Shown one piece after another: positions 11,266 to 20,744 of a DNA stretch of 64,000 nucleotides. Position numbers and translations under genes: made by a program. Source of the stretch: Clarkia xantiana subsp. parviflora (Eukaryota; Streptophyta; Magnoliopsida; Myrtales; Onagraceae); the NCBI GenBank assembly GCA_036873135.1, contig JAPTYO010000008.1:41888819-41952818 (forward strand), in the 5' to 3' direction. Positions within the stretch are counted from its first letter, which is position 1; each line of letters begins with the position of its first letter. A model generated the notes under the pieces. It worked only from the letters and a program-made list of their open reading frames with translations, was not told the DNA's origin and ran no database searches.

Positions 11266-11779
11266 ACGGAGACCTAAGGGTGTTTTCGAAGGATCGACAG
11301 AAACCTTGGAAAGCTACTTCAGGCGTTTCCAAGGAGCCTATAGTGGAGGCGAACTATCGTAGGGAGAAGTCATCCGTGCATTCTTTAGAGGGTTGGGACC
11401 GCAATCCCAATCCTTAGTCATAACTCAATACACGAAACCCGTGGAAAGATGGGAGTACCGATTCTATATGGCGACCCTCCATTTTAGGTCAGAACAAGCT
11501 CAGAAAAATCGCCATACCCAACAAGAGACCCCCCGAGGTCGAGGCGAGAGCTCGTCCATACGAGGAGCTCTCTCAAGAGAATTTTGGCAAACGCAACAGA
11601 GATTGGAAAGACTTCAAATGCCTGAGGGAAGTGGTCGTCCCCTCTCCTACTGTGAATGTCACTAAGTAGAGGGGCACAACAGAGAAGATTCCCTCCTCGC
11701 CAGGAGAGAACTATAATTTATTCAAAGAGAGATCCAACGTCACCATCATCATCGTTCCCATGAACGAAGAAGGTGGAGG
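11266..11779 (+). pseudogene. Element E gag fragment (left half)
   Basis: About 11,270-11,660 encodes a decayed gag capsid piece with ETLESYFRRFQGAY and VIRAFFRGLGPQS, similar in layout to the gag of element D, then a basic PRGRGESSS linker and a zinc-knuckle remnant around YCECH...GHNREDS. The N-terminal gag and primer-binding site are missing, so an internal deletion joined the LTR to mid-gag. The sequence is interrupted at 11,779 by copia A and resumes at 54,814 after a GGAGG duplication. Confidence 0.75.
11775..11779. repeat. Target-site duplication of copia A (left copy)
   Basis: GGAGG directly precedes the TG of the A 5' LTR, and GGAGG at 54,814-54,818 directly follows the CA of its 3' LTR 43 kb away. 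Together they define one insertion. Confidence 0.85.
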
Positions 11780-12303
11780 TGTAAGCATATGGTGATGGGT
11801 GCCGTAAATGAAAGCCCATTATATGTATATGTTACCTAAGACATTTGGGTAAATGTTACATTTGGACATTGGGCCAGACCCATATCCCAACTGACATGAG
11901 AGGCCCAAAATAGGGGCCTCCCTTATGCATAGGCCGGCCGAACTTATTTGGTGGGCAAAGTGGACTTTTGTCCACTTTGCTCCTCCTATAAATAAGAGGT
12001 GTTAAGGGTTTTATTAGGTTAATCCTTAATCCCTCCTTGGAGTGTTTTCGAGAGAAAAACCCTCCTCCCATAACACCTACATATTCGGCCGAACCTCACT
12101 TCACCAAAGGGTGTGCCAAGAGCAAACACTCCGGAGATCCGTCCCTGTCAAGAATCGATCACAGGCTTTGCTGTGGAGAATATACCGCGTAGGGCTTCCT
12201 TAACAAGAACCTCTACGGGTGTCGATCGGAGGACTGTGAACTCCCTCCTGCAGGATCTTGGGACTACAGATTACTTCTGAGGTATGTGCAAATCTTCCGC
12301 TGT
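11780..12303 (+). mobile_element. Copia A 5' LTR, truncated at its 3' end
   Basis: It begins TGTAAGCATATGG. It carries the palindrome CAAAGTGGAC-TTTT-GTCCACTTTG just upstream of TATAAATA (11,987-11,994). Compared with the full LTR at 5588-6189, the last about 70 bp after CTTCCGCTG are gone and sequence jumps straight into the leader. The primer-binding site is therefore deleted. Confidence 0.85.
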
Positions 12304-12958
12304 GATGGTTGAAATTGCCTAGGATTCATGTCTAGAATGATGCGTAATTGAATATAAGCATGAATTGCAAATCAGCCCCTAATGTTTAAAAATATTTTTA
12401 AATCGAAAACCAGTCGCCAAATGTCTATGATTGATGTGGAAATTTCATGTTTGACACATATGCTAGAATATTGAGGATGTAGCCGCATTTAATAATTTAC
12501 TTGGAAGTAAGATTATGTATGCAAGCATGAGTTCCTCGGAACATTAAACGCATGACGCGAAAGCATGAGTGTGGTTTGTGAGATGAATGTTACTTGTATA
12601 TGATGATTTACATGGATGGTAGAATTGTATATGCATAAGTAAGTTCATCAGAATATTTTTCAAAATAAAAAAAAGGGCCTTGGGAAAGCCAAGATCGGGT
12701 ATGCTTGTTTTAAAATTTCTGTTCCGATTATTTGCGATTAAAACCGTTTTAAAAGACCGATCTATTGGATTGAAGACGACAGTAATGTGAACTCTTTCAT
12801 AGCAATCTTCCATTGGTTTATTGGTGGTCGGTTGGTTCAGATGACTGAGGAATCATTACTTGCCGCATTCCATCTTAATAGATATCTGATGTATGCAATT
12901 CTTTCTCAAAATGTTATTGTCTGCCTAATTTTGCGTGATTATCAATGTGTTAGTTTTC
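12304..12958 (+). mobile_element. Copia A leader (shortened)
   Basis: Reverse-complement similarity to element B about 61,260-61,890 is clear throughout. About 1.45 kb of leader present in B next to the LTR is missing here. The deletion junction shares CTG between the LTR and leader sides. I see no gene. Confidence 0.75.
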
Positions 12959-13571
12959 ATGGCTGAACCGATACAGTTCTATGAACCTCGAAATCTGGAC
13001 GACATGGATTATGATGCATGGAAAGATAATGTTATGGAGCTCTTGATCGCTGTGGATCTTGGAGAAAATGATGAGCTTGGACGAATATGGAAACCCGCAT
13101 GAGAGCAACAACAAGAAAAGGTTGAAGAATGATCATAGTGCACGAGAGTTAATTCTCTCACAACTTTCAACTGAAGTAGAACAAGAGTTTATACAACTCA
13201 GCGCATTGCATCTTTGGTGTGCCATATACCTTCACTTAGGTAAAGGTAAGGTCACTGAAGCAAGAGCCTTTATGGCGGAATACTATAGTATTCTATGTAG
13301 TGACGACAGTGTAATAGCCATTCATGATCCCGTTGACGAGTTAGACGTATGGACAAGGGCTCGGAAAGTAATGAGGATGTTTCCTCTTTTATGGTTTGTT
13401 GACGAAAAAGGGCTCACGCGTCTGATCACATCGATTAAGAAGACAATAGACCTATTCGAAGCAGATGGTAAAGAAGGAAACTTTCCTAAAGAACCTAAGG
13501 CATTCGATGACAGATTCATTGATATGTTGAAAAGCTTGGAAACCCCCAACAACAAAAGGTCTAAACGATGA
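12959..13571 (+). pseudogene. Copia A gag-like gene, frameshifted
   Basis: It starts MAEPIQFYEPRNL and continues YDAWKDNVMELLIAVDL, the usual W-x-N-x-L-L layout of a copia gag start. The frame then shifts near 13,055 and runs open for 170 codons with RELILSQLSTEVEQEF, ELDVWTRARKVMRMFPL and a basic end KRSKR before a stop. No CCHC zinc knuckle or protease follows. Element B carries the same gene (60,603-61,234). The conserved basic terminus and absent knuckle suggest a short gag-like protein rather than a truncated polyprotein, but function is inferred only. Confidence 0.7.
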
Positions 13572-15339
13572 TCCGGTGCGATAACCACCATGATAACTGT
13601 ACCTTCAAGGTACGACTCGGTTATGACACCTCCATCATCATACTTCTTCGAGATTGTTTCAAGTTTGAGATCTGAGACCCCAGTATTGTTTATGTTGGAT
13701 TTCCTATTGTTCAATTTTATGTTTTAATTTTGGTTAATATTGCTTCGGTTTCATTGAATAAAGTAGTTACCATTCGATTTGAAATGAGTTATGCTTATCA
13801 AGATTAATCGACTTGGTTAAAAACGAGATCGATCTAAAATGTAACTAAATAGAAGTAATAAGGCTATTGGAAATGGCCGCATCAAACAACTCCAAACATT
13901 TTCTCCTACATCTAATTCTTTGGGTAAAATCAAAATGCCATTAAAATCCATCGATTGCGTAGATCTAAGAATGAACCGATTATAAATTCTTTCTTAATTA
14001 TTAGTACTCCATTAAATGAAATAATCAGTAATGATAATCATGTGTGAAACCGATTGGATTAAATTGAATTAAATTCAGAAATGAAACGATTTAACCATGA
14101 GTTAAGACTTTGGTAAAATAGCGTCACGCCCATGATGACCTCGAAAGATGAAGCACATCGTTTCAAAATACGAGTTTAATGATGAAGTGTTTTAAATAAT
14201 TAAGTGCTGAATTTTCGTTTGCATCCCTTCGGAGACAACTTACTGATAACGTTTACATCGGAAAGAAGTATGCTTCATAAGCTACCACGACCTTGTAAAA
14301 GTATCAACTGACGCATAAGGCGAAAACCCAAAATGCTCAGTTCGGAGATGGGATAAAATCTCCGAGATAAGTTAGCAAGCAAAGAAGGATGAAGTCAGTA
14401 AAACGATTTTTCTTCCATAGCCTTGAACGATAAGTCAGGCTAGGAATTTAAATCAAATGACAAACACAATTCATTAAGCACAATACATAAACATAATGTT
14501 AGAGTCAATCTTTCAGACGTTCCCTATGGGATGAAGAAGATGATTCACATGTATGTAAGACTGTGTTCCAATGAAATCGGTAATACACGTCGCCATAAAA
14601 GCTAAAGAATGATAATGAGTTAAATCATATCATCACGCGACATTAATATGCGCATTAAACACGTATTTGGACCAAGAGTAGGATAAATGCTCTTAGAAAT
14701 ACCTGTTTAAAGCTTGGGAAATTGGTGTTGTGGTCGAACATGAGACATTACATCACTTGAGGACGAATTTCCAATGCATGGTCATTTTTCAAACTGATGT
14801 GGTCTTGATCGAACCGGAGTAGGATTACACTAGCAATCAGGTCCCACTTACTTCGAGTGGGAGATTTGAACCGGCAACACAAGTGAATGACATGGTAAAT
14901 GATAATGGAAACATTTTCATAGTAAATTCAGTGGGAGGAATAAACCCTACCATATGAAAATCACTGTTGCCGCAGAGACGAATCAAATAGAACCTGATAT
15001 TCATATTGCTAAACCAGTAATGTCACAACTACCTATACTACCCATTTTTCTCAGTGGGAGTGAACCAACCAACTTGGTTCCAGGTCCTAGTGATCAAGGA
15101 ATTCATCTCGGAAGTAAAAACCCCGAGACCGAGAGGTCGTCCGTGGAAAGTTGTAGGTCAAGGTTCATACACTGCTCTTGTTCCCAGTGAGAGTGATGCT
15201 CTGATAAGAAGCATTATTCCGAGAGGGAGAAACGTTCAGACTCAACATGGGATTAACAAGCCTAGACGAAAGTCAAAGGCATCAAAATTCTCCCAAGAAG
15301 TATCCCATCGAGAAGGGTGAAAACCTCACTCTAACAATT
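13572..15339 (+). mobile_element. Copia A internal region without a readable gene
   Basis: Up to about 14,490 this is homologous to element B (59,760-60,520, reverse orientation). The rest has no counterpart in B. Short open pieces at 14,954-15,320 (containing PRPRGRPWKVVGQGS) may be a linker just before RT, but I cannot recognise protease or integrase blocks. It is a decayed or deleted pol region. Confidence 0.55.
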
Positions 15340-16870
15340 GTTGACGAGCATTGGAAATGCCTCAAGTGGAGAAATGGAGGAAAACAATAAAAGAAAGAGA
15401 TCGCCTAAATGAAAGCCATTATAGTCTGTAGTTGATTTACCTGCTAACCACAGGGGCACAAGGATACGGTGAGTCCTGAAAGAAGGCTCACCACCGATGG
15501 AACAGGTCGGGCGATACAGAGCCCGACTAATTGCGAAAGGATATACCCAACTTCACGGAGTGGACTTTGACGAAATAAACTCATCGACTGTGCGTAAAAC
15601 CACGGTTAGGGCCATTTATAGTATTGGTCGCAGGTCTCGGTTTCGAGCTGCACTGAATGAATGTTAAAGACCACATTCCTACACGGAAACCTGGAGGAAG
15701 AGATCTACATGGAGCAACCAAAGGTCTCGGTTTCATTACTTCTAGTAACGAACGTAAAGTTTGTAAAATCCAAAGGTCCGTTTACGGTCTTAAACAGTCA
15801 TATCAGCAATGGTACCGTAGATTCCACAAGGAAATTGTAGGACACGGATTCGTGAATCTTCACGAGGATCCGTGCATGTATTATAAGACCTCCGGGTCTA
15901 AGTATGTCATCTTAACGTTATACGTGGACGACATACTCATCGCCGCAAACAACGTGAGTATTATGAACAAGTCAAAGTCCTGGTTGGCATCTGCATTCGA
16001 GATGAAAGACATGGGAGAAGCCACGTACATCTTAGGCATCAAAATTGCTAGAGATTGGGCTACCCGGAAATTATGTCTTTCTAAAGAAGCTTATATCAAC
16101 AAATTGTTGAAAATGTTCAGATTACAGGATGCCAAACCCGTGGATACGCCGGTGGTGTTTGGGTGCGCATTGTCGAAACGTGACAGCCCCAAGAACCTGG
16201 CAGAGCGGCAAAAGATGAAGGGTACAGTGTATTTAAGCTTGGTCGGTAACATCATGTACGCCATGCAATGCACCAGTCCGGACATCTGTTACGTCGTCGG
16301 CCTAGTAGCACGATTCCAATAATATCCTGGCTATCAACATTTAAAGACTGTAAACTGAATTATTCGTTATCTGAAAGGTACTGCCGACTGCGCACTGTGG
16401 TATGAGGGCAGGACGTTAGAATTGACCGGTTACAGTGATGCCGAACATGGTGGCGATCCGGATGATCGTAAGTCCACCACATGAGGAGTTTTTCTCCTTG
16501 CTAGTGCCGCCATTTCATGAACGAGCAAGAAGCAAACATGTGTCGCACTATCTACGATGGAATCAGAATTCGTTGCTCTCTCCAAAAATGCACAGGAAGC
16601 GGTCTGGCTGAAAAGGCTTCTTACTACACTGCCTGGTGACAAAGACGTGAGTAAACCCGTTGTGGTACGCTCGGACAGTCAGGAAGCTATTGCGGCAGTT
16701 AAGAATCCAAAGTACCATAGTAGGACTAAACACATTGATGTGAAATATTTTCATGCTAAATCTATGGTAGAAGACAATACAATCACTTTGGAATACTTGT
16801 CCACTGATAACATGGTTGCGGACCCATGAGAGATATTCGAAAAGCATGTAAAACTGCTTGGATTGTGTAG
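15340..16870 (+). pseudogene. Copia A reverse transcriptase-RNase H, broken
   Basis: A Ty1/copia RT with several frameshifts and stops. About 15,530-15,655 reads YTQLHGVDFDEINSST and KTTVRAI. The longest piece, 15,657-16,322, includes KIQRSVYGLKQSYQQWYRRF and the catalytic block LTLYVDDILIAANN (YVDD, near 15,922), then MKDMGEATYILGIKIARD, LVGNIMYAM and SPDICYVVGL. RNase H follows at 16,557-16,829 with MESEFVALSKNAQEAVWLKR and SDSQEAIAAVKNPKYHSRTK. Integrase is not seen. It cannot make a working enzyme. Confidence 0.9.
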
Positions 16871-18002
16871 GGTTTAAAAGTGGCATGTATCTGTGATAAC
16901 ATTTTGATAATTAAAAGTTACATTTTTAATAAACGAGAGAAATGCTACCGAGTTTATGATCTATCGACGTCGTAATGTTTGAATACATCAGATTTACGGT
17001 CTATAAACTAAGTCGTAGAAAGACGCAATCCTCTGCCAAACTATGTCGAATGTGGGCCTTACCTAGTCACACAGGTATGGTCGGCTTGCGGTGGAGGGAA
17101 GCCTCTACCAAGCAAGACTGGCTAAGAATCAGGGGGATAAACCTGATTACGCAAGACAATTATCTAGTCTCGAAGTAACTCGACATGATCTTCGTTTTTG
17201 CAAATCGCCATGATGAACTCCGTTCGTCATTAAACCACATTTTTGGCCAGATGAGAATCTGCGATAGCATGATTGACATATCCCATTTCTTTCAACTTAA
17301 AAGTTCAGGTATGCTATCGACGCATGCTTCATACTACGCGTGCCATGTTCGATCACGGGGTCACATCTCGGTTGTGCTAGATAAGAATCTTCGTGATTCT
17401 AACGGGCGCAAACTTCTTCACCTCGTGCGTGTGATTGATCCCGGGAGCCTTATGAAGAGGCACTCGAAGTATCCTCACGGACTCATAACTCATATCTAAG
17501 GTCTGGCTCAATGTTCGCTTCCCGGCGTACGAGCGTAGTGCTGAACAAAAAGGCCCAGTGACCACGTCTTTGGAAACCGGTTGGGTTTGACTAAGGATAT
17601 GAGCGATGGGGATGGTCAAGTTCACCTGTAACTCACCGACTCTTGTATTCACTAGGTGGCCACCAAACAGATATTAGTTGAAGGTAGTGAATACTCGTAT
17701 GGATGCCTTGAGAAGTGTTCCTATGTGGAAACTGGGCAAATGGAGAATTAACAGTTGACCTAGGATACATCGCGACACTATGTTGTTTATAACAGGTTGA
17801 TTGAAGAAAGGGAATTAACGTTCCGCGGGCGCTACAACACTCCTAACAGATGAGTAGTACGATGCCCGTCGTGTTCGCCAGTCGCAAGGAAAACCTCGTA
17901 TGAACTTCCGGAAGCAAGGGCGAGATCGAAGGAGTGAAATGTTGATGCTGATTTGGACGACAATACATTAACAGGCACCCTCCCAATCCGGCGAGTGGGA
18001 GC
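16871..18002 (+). mobile_element. Copia A 3' non-coding region and polypurine tract
   Basis: Closely similar to 4471-5587. It ends with CCGGCGAGTGGGAGC immediately before the 3' LTR. I see no gene; short frames are repeat sequence. Confidence 0.75.
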
Positions 18003-18314
18003 TGTAAGCATATGGTGATGGGCGCCGTAAATGGAAGCCCATTATGTGTATATGTTACCTAAGACAATTGGTTAAATGTCACATTAGGACATTGGGCAAG
18101 ACCCAAATCCCAATTGACATAAGATGCCCAAAATATGGGCCTCCCTTATGCATAGGCCGGCCGAACTTATTAGGTGAGCAAAGTGGACTTTTGTCCACTT
18201 TGCTTCTCCTATAAATAAGAGGTGTTAGGGGTTTGATTAGGTTAATCCTTAATCCCTCATTGGAGTGTTTTAGAGAGAAAAACCCTCCTCCCCATAACAC
18301 CTACATATTCGGCC
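18003..18314 (+). mobile_element. Copia A 3' LTR, left part
   Basis: It matches the first about 310 bp of the family LTR, including the palindrome and TATAAATA near 18,215, and stops abruptly after TATTCGGCCG. From 18,315 the sequence is Ogre-like LTR. About 220-260 bp of LTR are missing before it resumes at 54,752. Confidence 0.85.
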
Positions 18315-18861
18315 GTCGTGGATCTGCTGGTTGCTGTCCTTCCGCAGCAAGAGAGTCTGCCTGATTTAATTTTTTTTTTTTCGAAATTTAATTATCTATT
18401 AATTGATATTATTATTAATATTCAATTTTCTGTTATTATTATTATTATTATTATTGTTATTATTATACCATGTTAATTAACTAGTTTAAATGTAGATTAA
18501 TTAGATAACATTTTTTTTTATGTATATATGTGTATGACATGTAGTTATTAGATTATATCGTGATTTTAGCATGTTTAGTTTTATCTAGATTTTATCTAAA
18601 TTAGGGGATTTAGATGCATAATAGAGTTTCTAGGCTTAAATATGTTATTAATAAAAATTCATGCATGAAATTAGTTTAATTTGTGATATCATTAGATTAA
18701 TTAGCCGTGATGCATGTTTAAATTCTAAAATTGGGAAATAGGTTAATTAAGTACAGAAAGGGCGTGATTAGAATTTTTTTTTTAATTCGTAACTGAACCC
18801 TCGAACTCAAATTTTGGATCGCAGACCGATTAATTTACTTAGGTGTTTAATTCTTTACTTA
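18315..18861 (+). mobile_element. Ogre-like LTR fragment (same family as 53,530-54,751)
   Basis: Highly similar to 54,075-54,640, including TCGTGGATCTGCTGG, the (TTA)n tract and AATTCATGCATGAAATTAG. Its 5' part is missing at the junction with copia A, and its 3' end is replaced by the inverted LTR that begins TGTCAGACC at 18,862. It is the remnant of the 5' LTR of the element whose 3' LTR ends at 54,751. Confidence 0.8.
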
Positions 18862-19409
18862 TGTCAGACCTAAATCTAACCTAAATGCGATATACGTTTG
18901 AAAACGTGAATTTTTAATAGAGTCGCCACTAGTTAATTATTAGGCTAACTACAAACCTAAATTACTTAAGCGAATAACGAGTTAAACACCTAAGCATTAA
19001 ATCGGTCTATGGATAGAAATTCGGATTCGGGGGTTCTATTACAGAAATAAAAACACTGTTTAGAATTCGGCCCTTTCGGTACTCTATTCACTTAATTGCC
19101 ATATAAATTAAAGTTAATGTGTTATTTAGAATAAAACTTATTGTTGAAAAGATCGCAGGAATTGACTACTAGATCTAAATTACTACTTTTCTCCGTAAAA
19201 TCCAAATTGTTACATATCAAGACAAAACCTCTGTATAGTGATAATATAATAATAATAAAAGAAATTTATTTGAGCAGAATGGATGCTAACCCATCTGTGT
19301 AAATTAGAATCGGGGGGATCCTAGTCTTCGACAGAGGGTGACGAGGCAATCATGATCGACAAAAGAAGAAATCTAGCTCGCTGGTAAGGTGGCCCGACGG
19401 GATGGGCAC
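18862..19409 (-). mobile_element. Palindrome left arm: inverted Ogre-like LTR, outer part
   Basis: The minus-strand LTR ends ...GATTTAGGTCTGACA at 18,862. It mirrors the plus-strand LTR 37,428-38,905, for example 18,930-19,020 against 38,760-38,850. It is interrupted at 19,409 by element D and resumes at 30,900. Confidence 0.85.
19405..19409. repeat. Target-site duplication of element D (left copy)
   Basis: GGCAC here and GACAC at 30,900-30,904, one mismatch, directly abut the TG/CA termini of D. The uninterrupted order is confirmed by the opposite arm (near 38,355-38,370). Confidence 0.8.
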
Positions 19410-20178
19410 TGTTGGATCACGGGCGAAGCTCCGTTACGTCCTTGACGGAAAGCTTGGACTCCTGGGCTCCGCGTAATCCTGCAAAAGGGGATGACCTGGG
19501 TGGTGACCCAGAATCCCTCTCTGATGCTTAAATGAGTATGTGATCAATGGGGGTGATAGCAGTAATCTCAATGCGTATTAGAGAGAATATTAGATGATGG
19601 TTTTCTGAGGTAACTTCCTCCTTTATATAGGAGGGGAAGTTACTCAGTTACCTGTGACCGTGATTGGCCGTTTTCCCATGATTCCGTGTATCTCGCCACG
19701 ATTCCGCGTATCTCGGTTGGGATTCCGTATATCTCGTCCCACGCTCCGCGTATCTTGCCCATACTTCCGTGTATCTCGGGCACGCCCTGCGTATCTCGGG
19801 GGACTTATCCATATCTTTAACCGTCTCCCACTACTCTATCTAGTAGGCGGGTTTCTCGGTCCTTATCCTCTGATCACAAGTCTCGACTCCTGTCGGGGAC
19901 TCCAGAGTTATCTCATTCTAGATCACCACCCAGGACCCTTTGTATCACGAGACGGGTCCAGCCTCTGCGGGGCTATATTATCGGGGCCTTTACTAAGGCA
20001 CATCGGGGCCTACTCAGAAGCTTCTTGTCGGGAGCATTCAGCTCATACATCGGGACCAGTAAAGTCGGGACCCTTCATACTGGGCCTTTGGGCCTTCCAG
20101 GCTTTTCACGAGGCCCACTGGACCTACTCGCCGTCTATTGACTGTTAACGGGGCTAACGATTTCATCGGAACCCATCA
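19410..20178 (-). mobile_element. Element D 3' LTR
   Basis: 769 bp, TG...CA ends (plus strand TGTTGGATCACGG to GGAACCCATCA). The minus-strand TATA box TATATAAAG is at 19,621-19,629 within the imperfect inverted repeat ACTTCCTCC/AGGAGGGGAAGT. The polypurine tract (minus CTTGGGGGCAAA) adjoins it at about 20,179-20,190. Confidence 0.92.
19676..19802 (-). repeat. Degenerate about 24-bp tandem motif in the D LTR U3 region
   Basis: Six copies of a TTCCGYGTATCTCG-like motif (minus CGAGATACRCGGAA) at about 21-26-bp spacing, upstream of the minus-strand TATA box. The same array is in the other LTR (about 30,397-30,523). The position suggests a promoter or enhancer array; no factor can be named from sequence. 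Confidence 0.7.
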
Positions 20179-20581
20179 TTTGCCCCCAAGACATGGGGGA
20201 CTTTTAGTTCGTCATGTCTTCCAGCTCCAACCCTTCCAACCTCGTTGTCGGAGGTTTTTATCTCGAGGTCTTCTGATATCTCCATCGGAGGCTTTTGCCT
20301 TGCACGCAATTGCTGTATGACAGAGTTTCTCACTCATGATTACCTTGGGCCCACTGGACTCTGTGGACAGTTGTCAAACCCGAGGAGACTCCTCGGTTAT
20401 CGCAGCATTAAATGCTAGAGATTATGAAACGACGCTTGAATCGGCGTGTCTGTTGCTTTCTGAAAAAGCGTTTATGACGTCACCACGTCTCTTCTGTACC
20501 GTCTTCTCGATATCAACGACCACGATCGCATCGTTTCATCTTCAACGGTCAAGTTTAAGTCCCTCCAGTTGTCCTTTTGCT

Positions 20582-20589
20582 TATAAAAG
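20582..20589 (+). promoter_or_regulatory. TATA box of the antisense gene in element D
   Basis: TATAAAAG, about 155 bp upstream of the ATG at 20,745 and outside the LTR. The extra gene therefore appears to have its own promoter, directed against gag-pol. Confidence 0.55.
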
Positions 20590-20744
20590 CTAAAACCCTG
20601 GCATTATTCACTTCTTCTGCACTCTCTTGATTTCTGCTGTTCTTGCATTCGAAGCTTCTCCTCCAAGTTCTTCCTGCTGTTCAAGTGATCCAAGGCCTTC
20701 AGCCCTTCCGATCTTCCTTCATCTTTCCTCACCGATCACCAATC

